Below, piece by piece: positions 11,056-22,404 of a DNA stretch of 64,000 nucleotides. The stretch lies in NCBI RefSeq assembly GCF_035046485.1, contig NC_085137.1, positions 15,777,346 through 15,841,345 on the forward strand. Direction: 5' to 3'. The notes under the pieces were generated by a model. It was not told the origin of the DNA. It searched no databases and saw only the letters and a program-made list of their open reading frames with translations. The stretch comes from Aedes albopictus (lineage: Eukaryota > Arthropoda > Insecta > Diptera > Culicidae). The position numbers and the translations under genes were made by a program. Each line of letters opens with the position of its first letter. Within the stretch, counting starts at the first letter, position 1.

Positions 11056-11310
11056 CAGGCCAAACATGTCTAAAGGTCCAATCTGCAGAAGAGAGGCTCT
11101 CTTTGGTTTCCCTCTCTTTCGTTAATATCTCAGCTGTTTATTTGTATTTTGATTGTCTCCTTGCATTGAACGATGGTCAAAACAATCGTCTTTTGATTTG
11201 TACTGCAAAAATAGTTGAAAAGTGTACCATTACATTGTAATAATTGAAAGAGAAATTGAACAAAGAGAGCCTCTCAAATGCAGATAGGACCTTTTGAAAT
11301 GTTTGGCCTG
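11056..11310. mobile_element. 255 bp foldback MITE
   Basis: CAGGCCAAACATG at the left is mirrored by AAATGTTTGGCCTG at the right. The arms continue through GAGAGGCTCTCTTTG (left) and CAAAGAGAGCCTCTC (right). Total arm length is about 75-80 bp and the interior is AT-rich and non-coding. Confidence 0.75.
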
Positions 11311-11517
11311 AAATAGGAACAGAATTCCTTAAACGCCTAAAAGTATGCTATTCCCATGTAATTTCAAGCAATTTGAAATTGACGTGTTGAAACAACCCGT
11401 TCAACATGTTTTTCATATTTTTCAGGCATAAACCCTACGAATAGGAGCAAGATATCATAAAATTGACCCGAAAATATTTTTAGCCACCAGTTTGTATGGA
11501 GCCGCCCAATAGTGCAA

Positions 11518-12366
11518 GGGTGGGTGCACGATCATCTTCAAGCGCTCACTGGTTCAACTGGGGGTTATGATCGATGACAAGCTGAAATTCGGTAGCCACA
11601 TGGAATATGCTTGCAAAAGGGCAAGCATGGCGATTATGACATTTTCGAAGATCATGCCAAATAGCTTGGCAGTAGCACGTATGCGGCAGTAGTCTCGAGC
11701 AAGCGTAAGCTGCTGACGACAGTAGCGGTCTCCATACAACGGTACGGCGCGGCTGCGTGGTCGAGGGTACCAGTGGTTAACCCACAGGCTGATGTGTCAT
11801 CGAATGGTCAGCGCATTCCGCACGGTTTCAAAGGACGCAGTATGCGTGTTAGCGGGCATGATGCCCATAGCACTAGTGTTGGCAGAGGACGAAGAGTGCT
11901 TTGAGCGACGCGGCATAAGAGGCGCGAGACGGATCGCCAGACTATGTTGAAGTGGCAGCCCCCTGGCGAGGTGAACTTTCACTTGACACAATTTCTATCA
12001 GGCCATGGGTGCTTTAGGTAGTATCTGTACAGATTCGGACATGTAGGCTCCCTCGCATGTCCGCAGTGTGCAGACTGCGACGATACCACGGAGCATGTGC
12101 TCTTTGAATGCCCACGCTTCTTGGAGCAAAGGTCGATATGCGGTAGAGATTCCACTCCTGGCAGCTTTGTTGAAAGGATGTGTATCAGGGCGGACAAGTA
12201 GGATTCCGTTACTTCCACGAACTCTTGAATTATAATACTACAGAAAAAATGGCGGGCCGATCATCAACAGATTGAGTTGGCCCCCTCCGGGAGCTTGAGT
12301 CCAATGGGTATTTGATAGTTTTAACCAGGACTTAATCTTCCAGAAGAGGGAGGACAACTTAAGGCA
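11518..12366 (+). pseudogene. R1-like LINE reverse transcriptase C-terminal remnant
   Basis: In changing plus frames the following are readable: KRSLVQLGVMIDDKLKFGSH (11536-11595), YACKRASMAIMTFSKIMP, FRTVSKDAVCVLAGMMPI (about 11815-11870), FLSGHGCF (about 11990-12015) and the zinc-knuckle-like CPQCADCD...TTEHVLFECPRF (about 12057-12121). This order is that of the thumb, connection and C-terminal CCHC region of R1-clade elements in insects. Stops and frameshifts separate all blocks, so it is dead. Its 3' UTR is split: it stops at 12366, is interrupted by the insertion at 12367-13132 and resumes at 13133. Confidence 0.8.
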
Positions 12367-13132
12367 AACCTAATAGGCTGGTGTTTTCTGTCACGCGTTT
12401 TTTCGTCTCCGCGTGTGCTTCAATCGGCTGGTGCTACGGAGTGCGCGAGCGTGAAGACTTTTGCTTTTGCCAAGATTTAAATTTCGAGAATTTTCAAATT
12501 TTATTTTTGAAATGGCAGAATTATTTTCAATTGGTTACAATGTGTGCTGCTTGAATCTGGGAAAAGTGAAAAATGTGGCGCGTTTTAGTGTCGAATTATC
12601 TTTCGGGGGCTTTTTTTATTTGGTGCGGAAGAAAAATTAAGTGGAAACGTGAAGTAAATGAGCCCGCATTTAGTGGCAACCGTATTGTCGTCGGGTACAG
12701 AAAGTTGAAGGAATCAAGACGTGTAAACGGCAATCCAACGATACATAATTGGGTGAGATCTTTCTGATTTTTATCTTTGTGACCATATCAAACCAAACTA
12801 GGTGATTGTAGCAATTTGTTTACCAAGACAAAATCCCTAATACATATTCCCTTCCCATGTCCAAACTCTGAGTGATACCTCGTAGTAACGCAGGAAATTC
12901 CTCGGTTATTGGCCTAAGCGAGATTCACGTCATCACTTCCTTCCCTATCCTCAATTGACCTGCATTCGGACGCGGCCGGCGCTGGTATTGCTTTTTAAAA
13001 AGTATTGGGATTCCTGCATTTACACAATGAGGAGAGGCTAGTCCCAAGCATCATCTGTTGGTTCTTTGTGTAAATGCAGTTGTCCTTGCAGTAACAGAGG
13101 AGCAACCGCGGGCGGTCAATCATGCTCATGCT
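12367..13132 (+). mobile_element. 766 bp retroposon with (CATGCT)n tail and 26 bp target duplication
   Basis: CAGAAGAGGGAGGACAACT plus seven more bases occurs at 12341-12366 and again at 13133-13158 with one difference in 26. The inserted DNA ends CATGCTCATGCT, directly before the second copy. Its 3' part shares TAGTCCCAAGC and GTTGGTTCTTTGT with the insertion at 1674-2152. The 5' part (12367-12770) is GC-richer and resembles a LINE 5' UTR; no RT is encoded. A stem formed by CTGCATTTACACA / TGTGTAAATGCAG lies near 13013-13078. Confidence 0.78.
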
Positions 13133-13330
13133 CAGAAGAGGGAGGACAACTCAAGGCAGTTGCTGATGGAACGCTTACCAATAGAGAGTACTTATGTAGT
13201 CCCCCCTTCTTGAATTCATCCCTAAGGGCCGAACCGCTAAGGTAAGGAAAAGAAAGAATAATGTTTTAGTGGGTCGACCCCCCACATAACCCGAGGATCT
13301 ACCTCTTGGGAATTTGATCAGCAGATTTCC
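13133..13330 (+). other. Resumed 3' UTR of the R1-like LINE remnant
   Basis: After the second target copy the sequence continues without the retroposon. It includes GGGTCGACCCCCCACATAAC near 13271. Assignment to the LINE 3' end rests on the duplicated target only. Confidence 0.45.
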
Positions 13331-15037
13331 TCATTCTAGAAGCACTTTAAACTAAACAAAACGAAATATTGAGAAAACATACTGAAATCAGCTTATTCAG
13401 TCGTTAACTTAAACTTCTACTATAATTATATTGATTTTAGATTTGAGAAAAAAAAACTGCTAGTTTCAAAAGACATAGATGTAAAACAGCTGCAGTCTGT
13501 GTTCCATTGCACAATTAATTTACATTGGAGTAATAAAAAGCAACTTCACATCCCCCGCTTTTTGCTGTCCAATCCTCCACAATGGCGACTGGTGCCAAAG
13601 CACTAAAAAAACGGATAAACTTCCAAGACCAATTTATTAGTCGCAAATTGCAGTTGGCGCTTTTCACCACCAACCAACCGACCAAACCCTCGCTCCGCTC
13701 CGAAGCGCGCCACACACAAAATCGCAGCCAAGTTGGCTTTCTCAAAGGAAGAAAACTTCTAACAACTTGCAGCCAGGAATCGGATTGCAAGAAATCCCGA
13801 CGACGACACAGTCACAGTCGCACAGCCCAGGAGGACTCTATGCAATGGCAGGGCGGTGACCCTTTTTATTGCCTTGGTCGCCGCCGCCTGTAGTAGTCGT
13901 CTCTAAAACCGTCTGACCGGTCGCGTCGCGTCATGAGTTTAAAACAAAACAGCACACTTTTCCGACTCCGCATGCGAACTTACGAACACAGTCCACGAAG
14001 ATCAACTGCTACTACGGTACTGTTTCTGTTTGGCATTTATGGTGCAAAACCAATTACGACGGGTGAGTAGGAGTCGGTGGGACGACGAAGAGAACGGCAG
14101 GTCTGCAAGATTTCCTGGACTGACTTTTCTTCAATTTTAACCAAAAGTCGTAGTTTTTTCCTCCTCCTCAGAGTATCTTTTGCGGTGGGATAATGTTCTT
14201 GAAAAGTAAGGGGTTGGAAGTTTTCCGGTAACACAGTTTGTTAACGACGGCGACAAAACGAATGAATGAATGGGATGGTTAGGGAAATTGTAAACTTTAC
14301 TAACGAAGTGCGGTGCAATGAGTTAGGGGTAGTTAGTTTTTCTTTTCTCACAACAGAACGTAGGTTTTTGCCTTTGTAGTAGTATTCTAGGAATAATCTG
14401 GACAAGCGTGAAGGATAGTCCAACAAAGCTGTTATCTTGACCGTCATCAAAAACGCCTTAATCGTCACTAGTATAAGAGCAATCTGAGACAGGTGTAGTA
14501 AGCGAGGTACGAGCAGATTGTATATTTAGGGGCCAAATTTATAACATGGGGCAACTATGCGTAGAACGGCAGTACACTTCTAACCATGATCAGACAAAGA
14601 AGGCCCTGCTCGCACTATGATTATTTGAGTGACGTGTGCTAAGGACGATCTTTAGCGATGCATAGTAGAACGGTGAGAGTCGTCGAAGAATGAACCACGA
14701 GCACGCTGAGCTCTTCAGAGAATCTAGCATCAAGAAAATTGCCAAAGAGAATACGGAGTTCCTATCGGCTAACAAGTACAGTAAGCAACCAAGAAACAAT
14801 TTTTGCTTTAAGAAATGTTTTTCAAAGCAACGTTATTAAACTGGAAGTCGTATTATATTTGAATAATTTTGAAATCAAACAGTTCCTCAACTCTTGTTCG
14901 CCCAAAAATGAGAATCTATTCAACGTCAACCGTTCTATAAGCACGATGAAATGAATGTTTATCCAATGATCGTACATCGGTTGTGAAACTCTTGTTCAAC
15001 GTTAGAACCATCAGCAATTTACACAAACATCATAAAC
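13331..15037. other. Repeat-poor, unassigned DNA
   Basis: A GC-richer island at 13550-13950 contains a 103-codon frame (13582-13893, plus) and an overlapping 91-codon frame on the other strand. Neither resembles a family I know. No splice pattern or repeat boundary was recognised. It could hold an unrecognised exon or regulatory DNA. Confidence 0.35.
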
Positions 15038-15296
15038 TCTAGATTGAGTTTGAATAAGGGCGAAAGTAACATGAGAGAGTTCTCTTCGTCGACTCTCTCT
15101 TCTTCAAATTAAAGTGACAAGATGCAAGTATGGTTGCACTTTTCGGTCATAAATCGCTAGGTTGCGATGCAATCTAGCGTCTAAGTGTAAAAAAGTTCAT
15201 CTGAATTTGCATCTTGTCACTTTAATTTGCAGAAGAGAGAGTCGATGAAGAGAACTCTCTCATGTTACTTTCGCCCTCATTTAAACTCAATCTAGA
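15038..15296. mobile_element. 259 bp foldback MITE, copy 1
   Basis: It begins TCTAGATTGAGTTT and ends with the inverse AAACTCAATCTAGA. Arms of about 95 bp include GGGCGAAAGTAACATGAGAG and GTGACAAGATGCAA. The copy at 21184-21442 has the same ends and exactly the same length. Confidence 0.9.
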
Positions 15297-15338
15297 ACTT
15301 TACTTCAACGTTTATCAAACAATGTTGTATGACGCTAT

Positions 15339-15726
15339 TGCGGCGCTTATAATAAATCCACATTGGGCGGCGGCGATATGGCCGCTAGGAGATTCCCGCG
15401 ATACAGACGCAATGTCAAAATCGAACAGATACTGCCACCCACCCAGCAGCATCGCAGCAGCCTTCAGGCCGTTCACATCAAAACAAAAGTTAACACAATG
15501 GCATCTCAAGTGGCCAAAAATCGTAATAATATTTATCGCGACATTGTTTCACTGTACGCATACGCATCACCTTGTCGGCTTTGTATTTAATAATCAAGAT
15601 GTTATTTAGTGATGCTGCAGGAGGATACGGCTTCATCTTTTCCATTTCCACATTGCGTCTGTATCGCGTGCATCTCATCGCGGCCATATCGCCGCAGCCT
15701 CATGTGGATTTGATATGAGCGCCGCA
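15339..15726. mobile_element. 388 bp foldback MITE
   Basis: TGCGGCGCTTATAATAAATC at the left corresponds to the inverse of GATATGAGCGCCGCA at the right. Both arms carry CGGCGATATGGCCGC and CGCGATACAGACGCAATGT in opposite orientation. The open frames seen here on both strands are by-products of the arms. Confidence 0.8.
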
Positions 15727-15875
15727 TGCAGAATTTCTGACCATCAGGTCGTTCATAGTGGTGCGGTCATATTTTGGCAACTTGATGAAAAAGAAGAAGA
15801 CAAACGCGTTTCGCGGATTTATCTTACAAGGCACAATATTTGTTTAATCATTTAAGAATGGTTTTAGAAACCGTT

Positions 15876-16553
15876 ACACAGCGTAACAAAAATTTACTTT
15901 TTGTCTGTCTCAAGAGCAAACTTATGTGTCTCCGAAGTCCGAAGGATTTTGGGCCGCTGAATCCGAATCCGGGCTCAGATTTGCTCCAGCACGTCACAAT
16001 TTTGAGCTATACCTCAATTTATAGGGCAAAATATGCGATTTTGGGCTTTTTTGACTGCAAGTCATTAAGCATGGATATATTTTTTTTAAGCAATCAAAAG
16101 GTTAATTGGTCAATTAACATCTAAATTGACGACTCATGTAAAATATTTCGTTTTACCAAATCGAATTTAATAGTTTTAAGCGATTTATGTTAGGTACGAT
16201 ATTTCCCATACAAGTCACCCTCCAAAAGTTGCATGCAAGTTTTCATACTAACATAAAATGCTAAAATCTATCAAATTTGACTAGGTAAAACGAAATATTT
16301 TGCATGAGTCGTTAATTTAGATGTTAATTGAGCATTAACAATTAACCTTTTGATTGCTTAAAAAAATATTTCCTTGCTTAATGGCTTGCAGTCAAAAAAG
16401 CCCAAAATCGCATATTTTGCCCTATAAATTAAGGTATAGCTCAAAATTGTGACGTATTAGAGCAAATCTGAACCCGGATTCGGATTCAGCGGTCCAAAAT
16501 CCTTCGGAGACACATAAGTTTGCTCTTGAGACAAAAAAAATGTTGCGCTGTGT
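15876..16553. mobile_element. 678 bp foldback MITE with about 310 bp arms
   Basis: ACACAGCGTAACAAAAA at the left pairs with the inverse of TGTTGCGCTGTGT at the right. The arms share GACACATAAGTTTGCTCTTG and AGCCCAAAATCGCATATTTT (orientation of the right arm) with scattered mismatches. The centre is near 16214 and is AT-rich. No transposase. Confidence 0.85.
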
Positions 16554-18214
16554 TATTGTGCACTAGCAGCATAGCGCATAATAACAAGCTTTCTTCGATA
16601 TTTATTCCACCATAATACAATCAAAACATGCTGGAGCCGTGATACAACTTACGAAATTTATTTCTATTTATAGATATGATTTTATAATTGCTACAAAAAC
16701 GATTCTTAAACGTTTCTTCAACATCATGTTACATCATGTAACAATAAAATGAGAAAATGATTTAACTTTCAACATTTCTGCATTTGTGTCTGGAATAGCT
16801 CTCTCTGATTATGTACCCCCAACATCTTTATTTTATTACATTTTATGGGACAAATCACATCAATGGAAAGACTCGAACCCTGGATCTTTGGGTTCACACT
16901 CGTCTGCATCCGCTCTGCTTCAATCCGAATTAAATGAATAGGCAGATTTAAAGCAGTATGTATATAAATATTCAATTCCTAAGTCGAATACATTACCGTA
17001 CATATGCTGCTTAAACATTGCTTACATATTTTATTCAACTAATTGTCTTCATAAACATTGAAGTTGATCAATGTTTGAATAATTGTAACCGCAACGTTTA
17101 ATCATAAGGCATGCACGCTAATTATGTTGCTAGTCTGTCAGTAATTCACGGTGTTGTGTTGTGTTGTGAGATTGGTATCGCTTCGAACTTTTTTATTTCA
17201 ACGTCCAAACAAGTGAACTTTATTTATTTTCATTGCTCCTGTTTTTTGCCGGGAGGAGAATGTGTAAAACTTGTGTATATCTCCAGGCAGCTATAAGATA
17301 TGGGCATAAGGAAGATAAGGCCGGTTTGACCGGCGGCAACAAAGTGGATAGAGTAGATTGTCAATACCAAACAGAGGAGCCGCCCAGGATCCACTTCAGC
17401 TGCTTTGTCTGGTGTTTTTGTTACCGATTTTGCTGCCGTTGGAGCGTGCAGTGTAAAAGGTAAGTCAGAATGTTTTTAAAAGTGTGAAAAGTGTGATATT
17501 AAGCTCTGCTGCAAGAAGTTTGTTTGGTCTTCAAGCTTGTAGCCGCGGTTGCTCTTTTTAGGCTCCTAATCAGCAATCGTGTTTACAAAAAGGGGCAGGG
17601 CGAACAACGATAATTAAGTGACACAGTACCACTGCTAATCAACATTGCTTGAATAAAAGTGTAACATTTATATTAAAGAAACATGGTAATATCTTGTTGT
17701 TAAGCTATATCAGTGTAGTTAACTAAAATGATCAAGCAAAAGTTGTTAAACTTTAAATAGGCTACTTGTTCCAGTGAAGATCTTATGTGGAATAACGGCA
17801 TCTAATACGTTGGAAGCAGCTTGTATTATATCATTATTAGAGCACTATTGGACAGATGATGTGAATACTGAAGCAACTGTTTTTAAACTTTTATACCATT
17901 GGTTATTCAATTAGCAGAAATATGTTTAACTAACGTGCAGTTTCCACTGCATGAAACATTTATTCGCCATTTTGTTCAACATAAACTCTTGTACAACTGT
18001 CGGCGCCTTTGTAGCACATTTAATCAACTGACATGCTTATTAATGATTTTGAATTGTATCTTGGGCATCCAAAACCAAGATGTTTTGCCACAGTACTTGG
18101 AGGCCTTATAAAACCATGAGGATCTACAGTTTACTGTGTATTCAGCTGTGTAATTCGACGTTTGGAAAACCGGATGGCCATACTGCGAACAAAAAATGGT
18201 CGATTAACACAGTA
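16554..18214. other. Unassigned DNA with a possible non-coding exon end at about 17460
   Basis: Between 17300 and 17460 the composition rises in GC and ends GTGTAAAAG followed by GTAAGTC, a consensus donor. No acceptor partner or protein homology was recognised, so a 5' untranslated exon is only a possibility. The rest is AT-rich and featureless. Confidence 0.3.
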
Positions 18215-18238
18215 CAGGTCGGACTCGATTATCCGGAG

Positions 18239-18978
18239 TAGGGATGTAGTACCGGTAGTACCGGTACCGAAAATACCGGTATTACCGACCAATTTTTGGT
18301 ACCGAAATACCGGTACTGACAGAGCTTTGGTACCGGTACTTTCGGTACCGCGAAATCTCTCCCGAAGTACTGAAATCCGATCATTAGTATAGCCAATATA
18401 CAATGGAAACATTTAAAACCAAGCACATTGACAAACAAACATTTTATATATGCAACAATTCTGCAAATCCAGGGTATCATAGCAATGATTGGTTTGATAA
18501 ACGTTGAATGTTGGAATTGGTTTTACTTGCTTAGAATAAAATTTGTTAGATCAAGGTTTCTTGTTATTTTTTCAGTTTTTATAATCCGTTGATAGCACCA
18601 TCAGGAAAAATTATTCATTTTTTGTACATGTAAGGTTGTTCCTGCTTCATTTGAAACTGACCAAAATGCTGTTGTGAAACTGCACAGAAGCTAAACAATA
18701 GCTCCAAAATAAGTTTCATACAACTTATTACTTTCTATCCTTTTTATTTATCTATAATTTTTGTTTAATTTATTGTTTTCTGGATAGCTTTTATGACATC
18801 CCTGAAAACCGTAATTCAAAAATGCCTGGTAAATTGTTGATTTTCTGTGCAAAGTAGATTACTCTTCATTTCAGTGAAAAATTTCCCAGTACCGGTAATT
18901 TACCGGTACTACCGGTACTGTAAGCCCCAGTACCGAAATACCGGTACTCACCAAAAGTGGTCGGTACTGCGACCCCTA
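18239..18978. mobile_element. 740 bp hAT-like MITE inserted in the TA-flanked element, 8 bp duplication
   Basis: Ends read TAGGGATGTAGTACCGG (left) and, inverted, TAGGGGTCGCAGTACCG (right). ATCCGGAG is present on both sides (18231-18238 and 18979-18986). An 8 bp duplication with a TAGGG terminus fits hAT transposases. Subterminal regions are dense in GGTACCGGTA-type motifs, which can serve as transposase sites. A caution is that ATCCGGAG is also part of the host element's own repeated motif. Confidence 0.8.
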
Positions 18979-19399
18979 ATCCGGAGACTCGATTATCCGG
19001 AGACTCGATTATCCGGAATTCGATTATCCGGAATTTTAGACTCGATTATCCGGAGTGTTTTTATTGCGATATTGTTTGATAAAATTTGACATAATTAAGT
19101 ATTATAACATAGTGCTGACACGATTTTGGAAGCCCCCGATTCCGTTTTCCTCCGATTTTGTCGGCTTATTGACCCGATTATGTTAGCCTCTTTTTACGAG
19201 AAAATTAAAATATTTTACACTCAGCTTTAACATTTTACATTTCCAGTATTAGTACTAAATTTGAGTTCATAATTTTTGGCGTCATATACAAATTACATAA
19301 CAAAACAATCTCGCGTAATATTTAAAAAAGGGCCAAACAATTTTAAATCTCTTCTCAGCTAGAAAACGCTAAATGTTGCATCTGTTTTCAAAACATGCC

Positions 19400-19958
19400 G
19401 TGAATCATCCAGGAAATTTTCAAGAATGATTGCTGGCATTTCTTCAGATGATGTTTCTGGGATTTCTCCAAATTTTACTTCAAAGGGAAATTTTTCAGAG
19501 ATTTATTTCCTTTTGCTTAGTATTCCTCCAAGAATTCCTCCTGAGACTCCTTTGGGAATCTCTGCTGGAATTCCGCCAGATATTTTCCGAGGAGATTTTA
19601 CGAAAAATTTTCTGGGCAATTCTTATTGGGATTCCATTAGGATTTTATACTGGAATTCTTCCACGGATTTTTGTAGTTGTACTTTAAATACCCACAGGTG
19701 GATCTACATTTTTTTTCTAGGAATTATGTATGGGATTCATATGGGGATTTCTCCTGATATTTTTTAATGTTTCCTCTGGAATACCAAAAGTCCTTGAAGA
19801 TTTCTTTAGATAAGCATGAAGAATTTTCTCCTTGGATTCTTTCAGGAATTCCTCCAGATATTTTTCTTCATTATTTTCTACAAGATTTTTTGCATGGATT
19901 TCTTCAGAAATTCTCCCGGATATTTCTCAGATCTCTTTGAGAGATTTCTCCAGGAAAT
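19400..19958 (-). repeat. Degenerate minisatellite, pyrimidine-rich on the plus strand
   Basis: Repeated TTCCTCCAGGATTTCTTC-like units of roughly 12-15 bases, strongly diverged. Same family as the long arrays at 42-57 kb. Confidence 0.7.
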
Positions 19959-19959
19959 T

Positions 19960-20277
19960 AGGCTTGTCCACTTTTTCAAAAATGTTCTCTGATTCTCAAG
20001 TCCACCCCCATATTTTGATTGGCATCCAAAAAAAAGTAACTGGTCAAAATTTCAGCCAAATCCATTGAAATTAAGAGGTCTAAAGCATGATTGGCCCCGA
20101 AAAGCTAGATTTTAGGACAGATTAGGCTTTTACGAATTTTAATAATTTTCGCTCAACTCCTACATCATTAAAGCCAAAGAAGCAAAAAATCAGAAAAAGC
20201 AGTTTTTTTTTGATGCCAATCAAAATATGGGGGTGGACTTGAGAATCACAGAACAATTTTTTAAAATTAGCCATGCC
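19960..20277. repeat. Foldback with about 70 bp arms
   Basis: GATTCTCAAGTCCACCCCCA at about 19991 is repeated inverted as TGGGGGTGGACTTGAGAATC at about 20228. The inversion continues outwards to near the limits given. Confidence 0.7.
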
Positions 20278-20816
20278 TATTCTACCTGTATTCCTTCTAG
20301 AGTTTGATCAAAATGTTTGTTTGGTTGCCACCACTGCTCCCAGTATCGTGTGTATCATAGACACACGGAAGAGTCTATTTCTAGATTAGAAATTAGAACA
20401 CTCTTAGAAATTAACGCTGAATTTATCATACAACAGCCCCATTCTATTCTATTTTAGTGCTTGCACAGCCAGTATTGAACAGCATCCTGGAAATATCAAA
20501 ATTACTTCATCATACAACAGCCCCATTCACTTCAAAAGTTTTTTTTTTCTCGTCCCTCAACATTTTCTCCAATTTACACAAACCACACCCTTTTTCCTCA
20601 ACCATGCCTTCTCTAGGAAACATCAATTAAGTACGTTACGCCAGAATAGGAAATTTTTATACAGATTTTTCCGTGACATTAAGTACGGATGGTTCCTTAC
20701 TGTTTATGTTTTGTTTCGCGAACCCATAACCTTTTTATTTAGTTCAAAATTGACAGAAAAGTACCCCGATCTTATCAACCTAAAACACTATAAGGATCTT
20801 ACTGATTACAGCATAC

Positions 20817-20971
20817 TAAGGGAATGTCCATAAATTACGTCACATTTGAGAGGGCGGGGAGATGCAGCAAATTGTGCTGACCCATTAAAACTTGAGAAAA
20901 CTTGTATAAAAAGTGTGACTAGGGGAAGCAACAAAAAATGTTTTTTGACATAATTTATGGACGATCCCTTA
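20817..20971. mobile_element. 155 bp MITE of the 'TCCATAAATTACGT' type
   Basis: TAAGGGAATGTCCATAAATT at the left mirrors AATTTATGGACGATCCCTTA at the right. Related ends (TTCATAAACCACGTAGA) bound the element at 37005-37176, and a single end is seen near 53960-53990. This is a widespread insect repeat type. Confidence 0.75.
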
Positions 20972-21183
20972 TTCGAATTTCTGGCTACGCCACTGCTTCA
21001 TGAAAATAAAATAACAAAAACATATATTTTCATACGTTTTTGAATTTTGAATTTATTTTTATATGTGATTCGATTATCCGGAAAATTCGATTATCCGGAG
21101 TGAAATAAAAATCGATACTCCGGATAATCGAGTCCGACCTGTATACAAGCAGGGGAATCGATCAACGAGGCTAGTTCGTTATG

Positions 21184-21442
21184 TCTAGATTGAGTTTAAA
21201 TAAGGGCGAAAGTAACATGAGCCAGTTCTCTTCATCGACTCTCTCTTCTTCAAATTAAAGTGACAAGATGCAAGAATGGTTGCACTTTTTGGTCATAAAT
21301 CGCTAGGTTGCGATGCAATCTAGCGTCTAAGTGTAAAAAACTTCGATTAAATTTGCATCTTGTCACTTTAATTTGCAGAAGAGAGAGTCGATGAAGAGAA
21401 CTCTCTCATGTTACTTTCGCCCTTTTTTAAACTCAATCTAGA
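21184..21442. mobile_element. 259 bp foldback MITE, copy 2
   Basis: Same TCTAGATTGAG ends, same arms and same length as 15038-15296, with scattered substitutions (for example GAGCCAG for GAGAGAG). Confidence 0.9.
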
Positions 21443-21632
21443 TGTTGCTGAAATTGTGCAGCACGTAGAACTCCAAGATCTCACAGAAGTCAACATTACG
21501 CAGATCCTCGACACCCATGTACAGCGGTTGAGTGCTTTTGCGAAACGATTGCGGCGTTAAGGAGAATGTTCGAAGCGGAAAGAACAAAACTGGATTTTCA
21601 TCATTAACGAAAGGGAGTTCTACAACTGTTTA

Positions 21633-21867
21633 GTATCATACGGGTGTAACTGCATTGATCGATTTCTCTTCGTCGATTTTCTCTTCGGATTATCCCGGGA
21701 AATACGCTCAATGTTCGGATGATCTCTCGGTGTGTTTCGGTGAAGGACGACTAGAGCTAGCATCTAAAACAATAAAAACAACCAAAAATGATTTCCTGGC
21801 TAAGTTATTAAACAAAGAGAAAATCGATGAAGAGAAATCGATCATTGTAGATACGCCCGTATGATAC
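21633..21867. repeat. 235 bp inverted repeat related in sequence to the 259 bp MITE
   Basis: GTATCATACGGG at the left is mirrored by CCCGTATGATAC at the right. Both arms carry GATCGATTTCTCTTC. The CTCTTCATCGA motif also occurs in the 259 bp family 200 bp away. Confidence 0.7.
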
Positions 21868-22404
21868 TTAGCGCGAGACTTGCACTCGTGCTCGCGAACC
21901 CAAAAAGCGGTTCACGGTTTGCCGAAGCGAAGAACCAACACAAAACAAATGTCAAACGAGCCGGATCGCAGTTGGTTTGCCAGAAGGATCGCCATTTGCT
22001 CACACTTGGTTCGTTACCTTTCTTTGCCCCTAAAGATAATTAATTTAATGTTTTATGATTATATTGGACAACTACCATTCCAATAAATCATATCAACAAA
22101 AAAGTTTACAAAAATTTGATTTCATTAGAGAAATGTTTGCCGTGAACCACTGAAGCACAAAAGCATCGCAGCACAGAATGATGCGAACCTCGAGATCTCG
22201 CTCGTGTTCCTGTCGGACGATCGCGAACCACAGCAGCACGAACAGTTCGCTCCGCAGTGGATAGCGATGCGATGGCATTTTTTTGTGTCTTATGAACCGA
22301 TTTTACTCACGGTTTTCCAGCACTGCCTTCAGGTCTTCTTGTACCGTCGGGATCTTTTGCGAACACTAGTTTTGCAGAGTTGTTGCCCGGCATCACATAA
22401 CATA

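Larger units (their letters stand above)
18215..21141. mobile_element. 2.9 kb TA-flanked element with CAGGTCGGACTCGATTATCC ends (pogo/Tc1-mariner type)
   Basis: The left terminus CAGGTCGGACTCGATTATCC follows a TA at 18213-18214. Its inverse, GGATAATCGAGTCCGACCTG, precedes a TA at 21142-21143. TA duplication and a CAG-starting terminus fit the IS630-Tc1-mariner superfamily, pogo branch. Subterminal copies of CGATTATCCGG recur at 18987-19045 and 21069-21100. No transposase frame is present. Inside lie a hAT-like MITE, a stretch of degenerate minisatellite and two further small inverted repeats. Confidence 0.85.

Noticed and set aside
13582..13893. 103-codon basic frame in a GC-richer island
   Set aside because: A competing antisense frame is equally long and I recognise no motif. 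Left as unassigned DNA.
18215..21141. A transposase inside the TA-flanked element
   Set aside because: No frame longer than about 115 codons exists and none carries DDE-type motifs; the 113-codon frame at 19426 is minisatellite.
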